NCBI GenBank assembly: GCA_900074885.1
Contig: FJUW01000007.1
Location: 1,044,704 to 1,108,703, forward strand
DNA from: Rhynchosporium graminicola
Lineage: Eukaryota; Ascomycota; Leotiomycetes; Helotiales; Ploettnerulaceae
Reading direction: 5' to 3'
Length of the DNA: 64,000 bases
Both the position numbers and the translations under genes were made by a program. Positions 22,257 to 34,920 of the stretch are shown here, in pieces (the stretch's first letter is position 1; every line of letters starts with the position of its first letter). The notes beneath the pieces were generated by a model that saw only the letters and a list, made by a program, of their open reading frames with translations, was not told the DNA's origin and made no database searches.

Positions 22257-24272
22257 TTATTCAGGCTGTAAGATGCCCTTGTTTTTCCTTGACCTCTTCT
22301 TCTTTTTCCTGCCACCCTCCACAATGTCCATTTCATCCCCGAGTTTAGCTTTTGGCTGATCGGTTTTCAATACAATCTCTGGGCCGTCCTCGTTCCCGAA
22401 CGTCTCTTTCCTCCACTGCCTCAGTCTAGCCTTCTTTCCAAGCTTCTTCTTATCCTTCCTCTTCTTCTCCGCATCTCTGAAAGTAGCCATCTTCTTCAGG
22501 CCAGCGAACTCGTTCAATGATGCGTCAGGAGCCATGAGAATATCCCGCGCCGTCAAGCCAAATGAGGTAGGCGATGTCTCTCGGTAACGGAAGACCGTTG
22601 GCTGTTTGGATTTAGTGGGAAGGTCGAGATCCATTTTACTGTCCACTAGATCTTCAAGTTGCTTCCTTTCTAAGCGAGCAACTTTCTTCTCCGATTGTTT
22701 TCCTTGTTTTCGATCCTGTTTTGATTTCGACTCCCTGGGTGCAGTGTCGTCTTCGTCATCCGAGAACTCGGAGTCGGAAAGCGTGAAGTCGGGTTGCTTG
22801 GAGTCTCCCTCCTCGAATTCGGGGACAAGATCGCCAATGTCAATTTCATCGTCCCACTTCGGTTTCTTGACCTTCTTCTTTCTAGATTTTGCTTCGTCGT
22901 CATTATCAGAATCCGACTTTGTTTCCACTTCAGCGTAATAGTCCTCGCCAAATCGTTGGTTCATCTCCGATTCCCATTTCTTGTCATCCCAACCATCATC
23001 CAAAAAGTCTGCCCATTCTTCGCCTTTGAGTGTCCTCCCTCGTAGTCCCGCAGCTCTCTTAATCTTCTTTAATTTCTCCTCCGCTTCCTCGATCTTCAAT
23101 CGCCGCAATTGCGCCCTCTCTTCCTCCCTTTCCTTCTTACTTGCTTCAATCTTGTCGCGTAGGGTATCTCGTTGTTTCTTTCTGCCACTCGGATCTTCTC
23201 TCCGTACCGATTTCGCTGCAATTACATCTCTTGCATAAGACTTCAGCACCTCATTGCTGCCTTTACTCTCCTCAAATCTCATGTTGTAGGCTTCCTCGAA
23301 TCTATCTGCACGGTCATCTTCCTCTTCGTCATCAGACTCCAGTGGTTGGAAGCGAGCTTCGTCTCCAGGTACCCAGGCCCGAGCTGCCATGAAGTTGGAG
23401 AGGAAGGTGTCGGGATTCTTATCTGCCGAACTTATGTCAAGATTGACCTTGACCTTGGCCAACCGTGAAGGGTGTGTAGCCCCTTGGTTAGATGCGGCAG
23501 GTTTTGTTTTGGGGATCAGGAAACCGCCGTCCTCGCTCGCCTCGCTGTCTGATCCGTCCGCCGCAGCGTGCATTTCTTTGAGAATTGTCTTCTTCAGATC
23601 CTCTTGCTCTTGTACGAAAGTCCGGGGTGCAGCCTCGTCCTCTTCGTCTGCGCCCGTGTGACCTCTCAGTAGATTTTCTCGGTGGTAGTCCGTAAGGTAC
23701 ATTGGTTTTTGTCTCTTTGGTTCTGCAACTTTGATCGCCTCTTCATCGCCAGAGTTCTCCTCTATAGATCTATAGAATGTAGCTTCCGTGTTATACACTC
23801 TTGGATCCTTAGAACGGATCGCATTGAGAGCATCAGATATTTGGGCATCGAGCTCCTCGGTCGCTAGTATTCCTTCATCGTCCTCTTCCTCATCATCAGA
23901 GGATTCCGATTCTTCGTCGTACTTATCGCCGTATTGGCCCTTCGCTTTCCTTGTATCAGATGCGAATTTCTCCTCTACTACTGAAAGTTAGCTTCTCCGC
24001 TGGGAGGGATAGCAAATACACGTACGCCGTTGTAGCTCCTCTCTTTTCTTATTGTGCTCGAATCGTATAGCATACTCCTTATTAATTCTGAAATCAGGCT
24101 CCTCGACCTTGACGCCTCCCTCTGTTTCAGGATCGCTTGTACTGCCAGAATCACTATCTTCGAGCAAATTCGACTTCTTCTCGACCGCAGGTACGTTAGC
24201 TTTCAGCTTTTTGCTTGACGATGATTCCGAAGCTTGAGTCTGACTCAGGCTATCTGCTTTTCGTTTTGCCAT
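22257..24272 (-). CDS. KRI1: KRI1 homologue, small-subunit ribosome biogenesis factor
   Basis: Two exons, 24272-24026 and 23980-22257, are separated by a 45-bp intron (GTACGT...CAG). The product is 656 aa. The family signs are clear. The N-terminus is acidic and Ser-rich, with MAKRKADSLS and a FRINKEYAIRFEHNKKREEL block. Next come long D/E tracts alternating with K/R-rich helices, the WADFLDDGWDDKKWE-type block, and a conserved C-terminal module (FRYRETSPTSFGLTARDIL, EFAGLKKMATFRDAEKKRKD, RLRQWRKETFG). Yeast Kri1 binds Krr1 in the nucleolus and is needed for 40S assembly. The 3' splice site is a tandem CAGTAG, so either of two acceptors three bases apart keeps the frame and changes one residue. 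The gene is divergent from the Rab5 gene across a 394-bp shared promoter. Confidence 0.92.
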
Positions 24273-24666
24273 TACTAGAGCTGGTGGCGGTGGCGCTGGG
24301 GTTTTTTTCGCTGGAAGGGTCGAGTTCTAAGATCCCATGAGAAAAAAGTTTGGCGGGGCGGGTCGTCACGGCTGAATACCGGTGGATTTCTTGCCAGGTC
24401 AGCACGGGACGACCATCGGGTCGGTCTGCAAGGCGGGCAGGCATCTCCGTACAGCATTGCATACTTCCTGTCAGCGACCTGAAAAGCATTCTCCAGCAAG
24501 CGATCAATCAAACGAACGAAGGGAGGGACAAATATACGAGTAGCTCAACTCAGCTCAACCGGCATCACAATAAGATCTCCAGGATCCCGCGAAACCCACT
24601 TCAGTACCACAGCATCCGCCCCATATCTGCTCTGCACCCCATCCGATACCTCCGTCGAGCGCCCAA
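24273..24666. promoter_or_regulatory. Bidirectional promoter, KRI1 / Rab5
   Basis: The two start codons are 394 bp apart and diverge, so this spacer must hold both promoters and 5' UTRs. It has GC-rich runs (GGCGGGGCGGGTCG near 24352) and an A-rich stretch near 24340. No TATA box is evident. Confidence 0.6.
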
Positions 24667-25515
24667 ATGGCTGAAGCAACGGCTCCAAAGCCCAGCAGCA
24701 GTGTGAAGCTGGTTCTTCTAGGCGAAGCAGCAGTAGGAAAGGTAGTCCTTCATTGCACTACTGGAATCGACTATTTATCCTAATACTCCTATAGTCATCT
24801 CTTGTGTTGCGCTTCGTGAACGATGACTTCCAGGAAAATAAGGAGCCAACGATAGGAGGTATGAGCTGAGTTTGAAATGGAAACGGAACTATGCGGCATA
24901 TAATTTGCTGACTATATCGTGACAGCTGCTTTCCTTACACAGAAATGCAATCTTCCAACCCGGACTATCAAATTCGAAATTTGGGATACAGCGGGACAAG
25001 AACGTTTTGCATCTCTTGCCCCTATGTACTACCGAAACGCCCAGTCTGCTTTGGTTGTCTACGATCTCACCAAGCCTACATCACTTATTAAGGCAAAGCA
25101 CTGGGTTGCTGAACTTCAGAGACAGGCTTCTCCAGGAATTGTTATCGCTCTTGTCGGAAACAAATTAGATTTGACCAACGAGATAAGCAGTTCTAGCAGC
25201 AATTTGGCCGAGGATGAAGATGGCGATGTAGTGGATGGCGAGGATGCCGATGGCGATGCACGGAAAGTCTCGGTCTCCGAAGCGAAATCCTATGCTGAGG
25301 AAGAGGGACTTCTGTTCTTCGAGACAAGCGCGAAGCTAGGCACCAATGTAACGGAGGTTTTTACAGCAATTGCCAACGCTATCCCGGAGACCTCCTTAAA
25401 GGGAACTCGAGGACCTGGCGTATCTCAAACGACTTCTGGAAGAAACGAGGACCAGTCGAGGGTAAATTTGACCGGGCCAAGAGATGCTGCATCGAAGGAG
25501 GGTTGCGCTTGTTAA
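24667..25515 (+). CDS. ypt5: Rab5-type GTPase (Ypt5/Vps21)
   Basis: Three exons (24667-24741, 24795-24858, 24926-25515), with introns of 53 and 67 bp, give 242 aa. All GTPase motifs are intact: P-loop GEAAVGKSS, whose codons are split by intron 1 after GK; switch I EPTIGAAFLTQ, typical of Rab5; [13 protein letters not shown]; and ETSAK. The C-terminus ...EGCAC is a CXC double-geranylgeranylation signal. Rab5 proteins control fusion of early endosomes. The protein is longer than the usual 210-220 aa because an acidic D/E/G-rich insert of about 30 residues sits between NKLD and the alpha-helix before ETSAK. This insert occurs in one class of filamentous-fungal Rab5. Which of the two fungal Rab5 paralogues this is cannot be decided here. 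The ATG follows the context CCCAAATGG. Confidence 0.92.
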
Positions 25516-26343
25516 TATCTGTAGTCACTATTGGCAGATCGTTTTATCATGGATCTTGTATTCATGTTTGTTCATCATAAGGAGTTTCAGGCGCGTTGTA
25601 TGTTAGCTGCGTGGAATCCTTTGAATGAAGAGTTGTTAATATGACCTTATAGTATATTCAGTAAGATCTTGTGTTAGCTGGTATCTGATAACTTGTCCAT
25701 CCTGTATGTATTGGGAATACGTAAGGTACTATCGTGGCAGCCTAGCACTTGCGTATGTTATACCCTGATTGCGCAATTACTTACGGTATATTCTCCAGGT
25801 CCAGTTCCGACTGCTTGATGGCTTGTGCTTGTCTAGGTAAGACCTGGTAATACAGCAGTTGAATATTGCTAGTTCTTTTAGAGGAGCTTATACAAGGATT
25901 AAGCCCTTGAACAACAACATCGTAACCTAGATATATACGTGTGCAACAAGTTTTTTCATTCTCTATCAGCTTAGCTTTCATGCAGTAAATTTTTATGTAT
26001 TTGCGAATATTAACATGTTCTAGGAGGGCTGGTGAGATGTCGCTGTCCTAACGACGTCAGGAGATTGAATATTTCTCTCTCGATTTCAATATAGTAAAGA
26101 TTCAGTATAGCACTAGAGTGGATAGATACCTCTTACTGAAATATGCTTCCTACTGGTGATCAATCGGTCATGGCCACTCATTCGAGATACTAGTATAGGA
26201 TAAACTTCTCCACTCAAACATGCGTCATACCGAGAAGTTTGGGTGCAAAAAGACGAAGCCAGTATACAGTTGGTGCGTGAGTGCTTATTCTGATTCATTA
26301 GTCTAACGCAAGTAATCTACACTGTATTACAAACCTCTTCCGC
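25516..26343. other. Convergent 3' spacer
   Basis: An 828-bp region between the ends of the Rab5 (+) and FIT (-) genes. It is AT-rich, with only short, unsupported ORFs, and no repeat or RNA gene was recognised. Confidence 0.55.
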
Positions 26344-27432
26344 TTACAATCCCGGCATGCCTAACACATCGCGCAATGCTGGCACTACTCGAGGCAGAAA
26401 ATACACGAAAAAAATGCCGCTGAAGGCTACCAACAGTCCCGTAAACTAAACAATCTTAGCGCGTGGGAGGCAGGACTCTGGGGGGTGACATACCTTCTCG
26501 AACCAAGTGTGGAAGTAAGCTGCTGTCATGAGAAGCATGTACAGGCAAAGAGCCCCAATGCCAAGTACAGTCCTCGCTGCTAGAGTCCACTCGCTGGAGC
26601 TGTCTACTCCCTTCTCGAGTCGAGCTTCCACATCAGCACTTTTGACGGCGCCATCATTCATGATGATGGTACGCTCTTCCTTTGCGCCTCCTGCCCTTAA
26701 AACAACATGAAAAACTTCTTCGAACAGAAACATGCTTCCAAGCACAAGTAAGAAGACATGCCCACTAATGTCATGACCCCCGCTCCATTTGCCCCCAACG
26801 GCTTTGCAGGCGACTCCTGTAACGAATTGCCTGGTTGTGTCCATCTCAAGATGCCCAGCGTCCGCTGCCTCCACAAGCTCACACTGACCTCCTGTGAGAG
26901 TAAATCCACGATCGATGATTGCAGGTCCAAAGAACCATTGGGTGACGAAAACCCACCAGAGGGTAACAATAGAGTATCTAAGCAGCCCCCGAAGCCGCTT
27001 TGGCGTTACTGCGAGAGCGGCAGGGCCAATTGCCGGATGTGTGAAAAGGAAGAATAGGTAACCAAATGTCACCCATGCCCAGCCCTGTTTGACAAAGAAC
27101 ACATTGAAAACGTTGCTCTTTTTCGCGAAGTACGATGGGGCTGTGTTCGCGAAATGGGATTGTGTGGTTGGGTTATATGGCGAGGCCCTCGCTGCTGGAT
27201 CTAGGAGGCCGAAGAGGGATCCTGCCAGGAGGGTGATGGGATAGACCGAGAGGAGAATCGATTCAAAGGTTGTAGGAAGGAATGGGGATCTTCGAGCAGC
27301 CATCTTGGACGAGGATAGTGGAATGGCGTTTGCCTCTGTGGCGGGAGGAGAGGAATCGTCGGTAGCACCAGGAGATGATGAAAGCTGCTGGATTCGGTGC
27401 GAGCGCCTGAGAGTCACTGATGGTGAATCCAT
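26344..27432 (-). CDS. scs3: FIT family ER membrane protein (Scs3/FITM2-like)
   Basis: Two exons, 27432-26494 and 26445-26344, join across a 48-bp GTATGT...TAG intron. The product is 346 aa. The spliced C-terminus continues YFHTWFEK into FTGLLVAFSGIFFVYFLPR and ends ...DVLGMPGL. Both family histidines are visible: in GGHDISGHVFLLV (about residue 220) and in YFHTW (about residue 308). They correspond to the catalytic pair of the lipid-phosphatase-like FIT2/Scs3 enzymes, which cleave fatty acyl-CoA in the ER and support lipid droplet formation and ER phospholipid balance. Five to six hydrophobic segments are present. The N-terminal 45 residues are Ser/Thr-rich and cytosolic-looking. The gene is divergent from the membrane-protein gene starting at 28264. 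Confidence 0.9.
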
Positions 27433-28263
27433 GTGAATGAAGCTTGGTCACGGCGTGGTATATTACGACATGGATAAGCCACCGTCGGTGTGTGACTATG
27501 ATTATGGGCGTGAGTGACAATGGGGCTGGCTGCCAGGGACTGTCTGAAGGTCTGATGTTGTTGAAAATGGTCGGTCTATAGGCAAGTGAAGCCGTATGAG
27601 CCTGGTTATGGGTGAGTGCCTATCTATCTACCTTAGATACCTAGGTAGGTATGGGCATATCAGACAGGCAGAGTTTCTGCAGCCAAAGAGCCAAAAGAGC
27701 TGAGTTAAGCCAAGGTATTGTATTGCTTTTCGATGACGTCGCGCCCGCGCCCGCGCCGAGGTTTGGGAAGTACCTTAGGTAAGTAAGCAGCAGGTAAGGA
27801 GGCAACCGGTGGTAACGTGCTGGAGTCCTTTAAAGTGGAGTGAAGTGGCTCAGCTCAGCTTAGTGGCTGCGGTACTGTACACCAGCCACTGCCCGGATGG
27901 AGTTCATCCGCTCAGCTGACATTATCATCTCATTTGAGTACAACTTGAACGACTCCTCTTAAACTCACCCCCACCTCAATTAGTATCCCGATCGTGGTCA
28001 TTGTCAATCACTTCGATGTCCGTGTCATCAATCAAATTCATTCACAACCTCGGATCGTCTAGCAGGACTCGCTTATTATCTTTTTCCGGCAGAATATACA
28101 TCCATCCATCCATCCATCGACCCGACCCGACCGGACCCGCGGGACCCGCATGGGCTAATCCTCACTTTGTCTATCTCTATCTACCTCTATACTCTCCGAT
28201 CGACTTGTCCAACTCCCGAGACCACGCCCAGCTCGGCCTTCTCGTCACCAGTGAGTATCAACT
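27433..28263. promoter_or_regulatory. Divergent promoter, FIT / membrane protein
   Basis: 831 bp between two divergent start codons. It contains a short TACCTTAGATACCTAGGTAGG block, a (CGCCCG)-type GC run near 27745 and an ATCC tetramer run near 28101. No coding region is supported. Confidence 0.5.
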
Positions 28264-29217
28264 ATGGTCTCAAGAAGAGGTAACACCCAGGAAATCCCTG
28301 GAACAGATCTTCCTCCTTCTACTAAACCAACAACATCGCGGGGACGCACGTGGGCTCATACACCTTCCAATCTTGCCATCATATGGCTCTTTATCTCTCT
28401 TCCTCTGGTCGCTTGGGACGTAGGATACGTAATGCTTCGACCGTTGAGCATGCCAGGAGGAAGCCTTCACTGGCCTCTTTGGGTCCCCTACGAGCTGTAC
28501 GGGAAGGTCGATTATATCTACGTAAGCCTAGTCCTTTTGTTTCCCCTTCTAATTCAATCACTTTTTGCCCATGTTCGGTGAGCTCGGCTTCTGGAGGTGT
28601 CTGAAACAGTGGAATCTCTAACCTCCTTTTCCTTCCCAGGGTTGGAAGGCATTCAACGAACGAAATGGCTTTACTGCTGCACAAACCCTGCTCAACATCG
28701 TGGAAACTTCGATGTACATGTACTATCTATACATCCTCTTCGCCTTCGGTCGCCAATCTCACGCTCAGGGAAGAGGTGCACCAAGCCAATCAAAAGTTGG
28801 CTTTCAAGGTCAGCAGCGGTACGTGGATGGTCAGAAGGGAGCCGTAGCTGTACTGGTGGCGTATAGTGCAGCCGTGATGACCTTTAGCAAAACGGTGCTT
28901 TATTGTGAGTGGTATCAATGACCATCAAGCACTACCTGCCTTGCTTCTAATAATAACAGGGATGAATGAGTACTACTCTGGCTTCGAGAACATTGGCCAC
29001 AACAGCATCCGTGACCTGATATTGCTGTGGATCATACCCAAGTGAGTGATGAACCTGGGTGCAGGAAACATATCTAATGCTCTTTAGCGGTGCTTGGCTT
29101 CTGCTTCCATCGTATATGATATACATGGCAGGAAGCGAAATCCTTCAAGGCTTGACTATCGTTGCCGGTGGAGCTGTTAGCTCTTCAGATGATGTAAGCT
29201 GGATCAAGACCGAATGA
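28264..29217 (+). CDS. Conserved multi-pass membrane protein (EXPERA-like topology)
   Basis: Four exons (28264-28521, 28640-28904, 28960-29041, 29088-29217), with introns of 118, 55 and 46 bp, give 244 aa. All junctions are in phase and the donors are GTAAGC, GTGAGT and GTGAGT. Four hydrophobic helices are visible. The first is near residues 38-58 (IIWLFISLPLVAWDVGYVML). The second follows GFTAAQTLLNIVETS, the third is AVAVLVAYSAAVMTFSKTVL, and the fourth is DLILLWIIPNGAWLLLPSY. A short conserved MPGGSLHWPLW segment follows the first helix. Helix number and the aromatic/charged spacing recall EXPERA (emopamil-binding-like) proteins, but the call is weak and I would not assign a reaction. The 3' end is uncertain: a GTAAGC donor inside the last exon (29194) could splice to 29246 and shorten the tail. 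It is the last gene before the repeat block. Confidence 0.75.
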
Positions 29218-29639
29218 AAAACTCAGGGCTTAGTCTAAATACAAGGTATCGTGAGTATCAGGGTCGAATGTCAATCACACTTGCGTTGGACTGTGGCTCC
29301 TGCGATGCAGCGCTATCAACCAAGTGATCAGTGATTTTTGGAGCAAAAGTGGAGATCCTAGTGGAACAACGCGAAGCTTAGACTAGATGGGTGCGTGTAT
29401 TTTCGCCTTCGTTCTACAAAAACGATTATTTACGCTAAGGTATACTTTCCACTACCCCTATTCAAAGCCGAGAATAAGAAAGTGATCATTTACCTTACAG
29501 GAACCTGCGGGCACCTGAAGTAACCGTGTCAAAAATTCACACCGTGTCGATGAGGGGTCAGAATTAAGCGAGCTCATATAGCCGGGGGCTTTCCAGGCCA
29601 TCTTACGAAGTGGGATCTATAAATCTGGGCGTTATAATA
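29218..29639. other. Transition zone to the AT-rich block
   Basis: 422 bp of ordinary composition with no ORF of note. The change to sequence almost lacking CpA/TpG occurs within a few tens of bases around 29630-29650. Confidence 0.6.
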
Positions 29640-31464
29640 TAGCCTTTATTTAGATTATTTTTATTAAAATTCGTATAATAGATATTAGCGATTCTTTAAT
29701 AATAGTATTTTCTTTGATAATAAACTAGCTAACTGTATTATAGTTATAGTATTATATTAGTTATAGCTTCAAAAATAGATAATAAGATGTATTTACTTTA
29801 TCTAGTTATAAAGAAAGGCGAGTTTAAGTGAAGTATATAAAATATAAAGGATAGGGTTTATTAATCTTAGAACCCTTCCTTCTTTATTTATAGTAACTAC
29901 GAATATTATAGATAATACTCCTTTATAGCTATCACGGGGCGAATACAAAGTATATAATGCAGATATTATATTAATTAATAGAAAAAAGTAGCTAAAGAGC
30001 GAAGGAGAATTTTTTTAATAGAAAGAGAAGGATATAGTACTATTGCTACTAATAGCCTTGGTAGTAATAGTTAGCGAGATACTTAGCGTCGAGTTTTATC
30101 CTAGGTATAACCTATTATATTACCTCTCTCTTTAAATTAAATCTCTTTCAAAAATCGTCCTATAGCCGTTATCGTAGAGCAAAGGTTTACTTAGCTTTAT
30201 TATATTCGATATTCTTATAACATCTATACGAACTACTAATATTCCCTTTATATCATCCTTCTTTATGGGTAAATTAAAAGATACTAATAAAGATCAACTA
30301 TATAACGCTTAATAATAGTATTAGCTTATCTAATACTTATTCGACTTATATCGTATATATTTTCCTATATCTCTCTAAGCTTAACGTTTCTTCTAAAAGG
30401 CTAGCGCTACTTCCGTAGCTATTATATAACGGTTTCTTGGTCTATTATATTATCCTTTTTATAGATAGTATTATTACGTAGACTATTATTATTACCATGA
30501 AATATATCTATATATATATATATATATATATACTAGGCCGAATTAATTTCCTAAGGTAAGAGTAACTTTGAAAACTTATTATAAGTTATTAAAAGAACTA
30601 TCTATCTGTTGACTTATTATCTAGTATATTTATTTAAACTATTTATTAAGGTAGTTATATTTATATAATTTAGCTAATAATCTATATTAATCTAAAAGAG
30701 CGCTTATTCGAACTATAATATATCTATTACTACTATTATTATTAGTTATTAGAACTCGATTAACTTCTATTCTGCTTTTTTAACTTTATTCAGATAGTTA
30801 TATATCTTCGTAAAGTAATAGACTAGTTCGAGAAGGTTCTAGTTTCTATTTACTTTCACTTTTTATATAAAGGTTTTTACTAACTCTTAGATCTAAAAAA
30901 AAAAGAGAAGTATAGATAAAAAAGATCTAAGCCTTTCTATTATTAATAATATTCTTATCGATCTATAGCTCTGATTCTATTGTTATTAGATATACGTTAT
31001 ATTCCTTCGATCGACTAAAGAACTTATTAAAGGTAAGAAGGACTTAATATATCTTTTTTATTATTATTATTAGTATTATTAATTTCAGTTGTATTTAAAG
31101 ATTTTCTACTTACTTTTAGAGAACCTTTATAATCGATAATAGCTAGGCTTTGCGTTATATACTAGCCTAATCGGCTTATTAGATATACTATAAATGCATT
31201 TGATTATTTTTAATTAGTTATAAGACTCTCGATATTTATCCTTTACTTTACTTTGCTTTACTTTCTACATTTTTTTATAGCTAATTCTAATATTATCAAG
31301 CAAGTTCAAAGTATATAGTATAAACGTTATATATTATAGTATGTTAAGAAGGTTATATAAGATATTAAATTATTACTAAGAGGTACGCTTGAAAAAGCAA
31401 GCAAAGATAAGGAGAGAAGGTTTCTACTCTCGATTCTCTTTAAGATATCTATAAGCCTTACTAA
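29640..31464 (-). mobile_element. RIP-degraded Ty3/Gypsy fragment
   Basis: AT-rich and stop-filled in all frames. The first 400 bp align by eye with 55450-55900 in the same orientation, for example the shared TATAGCTTC...ATTTACTTTAT block. This should therefore be the 3' internal part of a minus-strand LTR2-type gypsy element. Its left LTR is missing, so it is truncated at the border of the gene-rich region. A short (AT)n run lies near 30503-30532. Confidence 0.55.
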
Positions 31465-31741
31465 TATAACGATAGCTTATCTGAATATCACATGAGGAGA
31501 GGGATAGATACCGAGGCCCAAGTTCATAGGTATCATAGGCATCCCGGCATAACTAGTATCCGACTCGATATAATATCGGACTAGTACTAGCATATATATA
31601 TAAGATGCCTTATACCCTATATTTCTTCTTTTCCTTCCTTATCTTCTTATTTCCTTAGTAGTAGACTATATAAGATCGCTCTTAGCTCTCCTACTTATTT
31701 TATTCTTACTTATATATTACCTTAAGTCTTATATTATTATA
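31465..31741 (+). repeat. LTR2 copy, plus orientation
   Basis: A 277-bp LTR related to 38271-38539 (minus) and to the split copy 47553-47765/55381-55445. RIP has changed the ends from TGTGACGACAG...GTCGTTACA to TATAACGATAG...ATTATTATA. It carries TATATATATAAGATGCC as a promoter-like box. Internal sequence of the same type as 62430-63815 follows at once, so this is a 5' LTR. Confidence 0.75.
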
Positions 31742-32353
31742 TTAAATAAGAAGATCAAGATAGCCGGAGATAGCTTAATATAGTATCTTACTTATTAAAT
31801 TAGTTATTCGATAACTACTCGTATATAGCTAAGATTCCAGAGATCTCTCGGATAGCTATAAATCAGGTTTTAATTTAGCTTATTATAAATAATATAATAG
31901 AGGAAGTCTTTATTAATACTCCTTTAATAACTCCCTTAGTATAAAGGAATTATAAATAGACTTTAAAGAAGATATAATAAATACCCCGGAACTTTAACCT
32001 CTATATCGCCGCCGAAATAGCTCTAATAAACTCCTTTTTAAGCTATTATTATAGCTCTTAACTAATAAACTAGAGACTTCTCCGGTTCTAAGGGAACTCG
32101 ACTTAATCTCTCTTACTCTACCTTCGAACCTAATCTATTATACTCTCTCTTACTCTAAATATCTCTTTTATTAAAGAATATTAATACCTTATTAAGGAAG
32201 TACTAACCGAAAGAGAAAGGAAAATAAAAGCGAAACTTACTAGGAGTATAATCGCTAAATACTCTTACTTTTATAAATAATTCGAATCTGATCTATTCCC
32301 TCTTATAATAATTAGCGGAATAAGAGAAAAAGAATAACTCTTTAGAAAATACT
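31742..32353 (+). mobile_element. 5' internal fragment of an LTR2 gypsy element
   Basis: 612 bp after the LTR match the reverse complement of 62.8-63.8 kb (for example AAGATTCCAGAGATCTCTCGG against the same block near 63800). It is the leader and start of gag, full of stops, and is cut off at 32354 by an LTR1 copy. Confidence 0.6.
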
Positions 32354-32837
32354 TGTTACGAACCTAGTAAGGTTCTTAGCACTAAAACTATCTTAGCATC
32401 AGAATACTGATAGTACTACCCTATAGTACGTACTAAACGTGTTTTAGATACTAAAGAGAGTTAGTACTATTGGGAGGATAGCACTAATATAGCTATAGTA
32501 CGAAACAGCGAGTAGTATTATACGTCTACTTATAATAAAGTAATAATAGTATTATAGCTATAGGTAATTTATAATCACGTGATAGAGTCTACCTTAGTAG
32601 GAGTCTAGTATATAGAGTCGGACTCTATATTAGGGACTCCTTAAGTAAGAGACTCCTTATAGAGGAAAGGATTCTATATAAGACTAGTACTTCTGCTATT
32701 AGATAAGAGCTTCGTACTTAAATTCATATAGTAATTAATACCTGCTTATAATATCTTAATTCTAATTAAGAACCGAACTTCTTATTTACTTTACTTTATA
32801 GCTAATACTAACTAACGAGCTTATATATCGCGTATTA
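32354..32837 (+). repeat. LTR1a copy, 3' end deleted
   Basis: Begins TGTTACGAACC and matches the LTR at 61923-62428 up to ...CGCGTATTA. The last 25 or so bases and the leader are missing, and the sequence runs directly into gag. It contains the conserved ATCACGTGAT box and CTATATAAGACTAG (TATA region). Confidence 0.75.
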
Positions 32838-34920
32838 AGATAATGTATCTTTTAATACTAAATATATTTTACTTTTAATAGAGATAAGTTCGAAGCGGAT
32901 TCTCTTAAAGTCTTATAGATTACTTTATTCCTCTATAATATTATAGCTTACTAAATTGAATTAGCTTTAAGTAATTACTTAGTTAATCGATATCTAACTA
33001 AAGCCTATTCTATTACTATAATCGAAAATACTCTATATAATTAGAATAGACTAGTAGTAGATTAAGAGCTTAATACTACTAGGGCCTTAAGGATTATATT
33101 AAGTATAAGCTCTCTAGGACTAATAAACTAGATAACTTAGAGGACTTAATTAAATTATCTATTATTATTAATAAATAAATCTAGAAATAAGTAAAAGAGA
33201 AAAGAAGATACTTTATACTTATTTACTTTCGAAAACTCTAATTTCTATAGTAACTTAATAAATATTAAGGAAATTTCTAACCTTACTCGAATAATATATA
33301 TAATTATTATAATCTAATAGAAATAGATAAAATAGAAAGAGGATCTAAGGGCTAAGCTAAAAAAGATAAACGCTAAGAGAAGAGCTTATCTTATATATAT
33401 AATAAGCTAAAATATTTTACTTATAATTATTCTTAGAAGAAGAAATAAAGAAAGAAACTTTAGAATAAACTTAAAAGGGAATTCGGATTAGTAGAAAGGA
33501 AGCTAGAGTATTAAGAAGCTTCTCATATAGAATAGAGTTCATAGGACTTTATAGCTTATAAATCTAATAAAGAATTCGAAGAGAACTTAATTAAACTTCT
33601 AAATAAAGACTAAGAAAGCTAAAGTATTATAAATAAAAGAAACTATCTATATAATAATCTCTTATATAATAACGAAAACTAGACTCTTTAAAATTATAAT
33701 AATAAAAGAAGAATATAAGTTTATAATAGAATAAAGTCTGATTTTATAGAATATTACTAAACTTATAATATACTCGATTAAGATATAAGCTATATTATAG
33801 CTTATTATAATACTATTATTATTATATTCTAAGTTAATACTAAAGATATTAAGGAATAACTAGATCTTTATATAGCTAACCTCGAAGGAGAACCTGAACT
33901 AAAAGAATTCGAATAATTAGATTAGTTCCTTCGAATTAAAGATACTTAAGTTATTACTAAGGAAATAGAAGAGGAATATTATTAGTAAAGAAGATAATAT
34001 TTATTAGAATTAGCTACTTATTAAAAAATAATATTAGATCTGATCTAAAAGTAAGCTAATCTCTATTATTATATACTTTATATTCTAATTACTTATAAAC
34101 TTAGCTTTAGGATCTAGTTAGACGAAATAATAAGGAGAATTATTAAAGAAGTATATAATTACTCTATAATTAAACTATTATACTTAGAGCTTATTATTAC
34201 TAGAGAGTTCGATTAGTTAATCTTATTAGTTATAATAGATAATATTAAGATAAAAGCACTTATTAATTTAGAAGCTATAAGACGCTTTATAAACTCGGCT
34301 TTTATTAAGAAATAGAATATTCTTATTACTATTATTAACTCGAAATTATATTACTTTATCTTATTAGATAAAAAGAGCGCCGGATTAAATAGATAAGTCT
34401 ATAGAAGAATAAAAGGAATAAAGATAATTATTAATAGATACGAAGAAACGCTTTACTTTAATATTATACTTACTAAATAATATAATATTATATTAGGAAT
34501 ATTATAGCTATATAACTATAATAGCTATATAACTATAATCCTAATATAAACTAAATAACTAAGAAAGTTATATTTAGTAATTATAGATATAAATATAGTT
34601 AACTAGCTAGTAAATAAGAAGCTAGCGCTATCTCTTTAATAATAATACTAATAGACTCTAGCTAATTAAGTCGAGTTCCTAGATAATTAGAACTTAAGAT
34701 TATTTTAATTAAATAGATAATATTTAGAAATAGCTACTCGAACTATATAAGAAGTTCTCGAAACTATTTAAGGATCCGTAGAATATAAGAGCTCTATCTA
34801 AGTATAAGCCTTAGGATTATAAAATAAACTTTAAAAATAGATTTATACTTATTATAAAGAAAATTTACTATTATAATTATAATATTATAAGAATACTTAA
34901 AGATTATTAAGAGTATATAC
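32838..34920 (+). mobile_element. LTR1 gypsy gag-protease-RT fragment
   Basis: This RIP-saturated internal region is the reverse complement of the gag and start-of-pol parts of the 47766-55375 element. TAA/TAG stops occur throughout. It ends where an inverted copy begins at about 34921. Confidence 0.65.
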
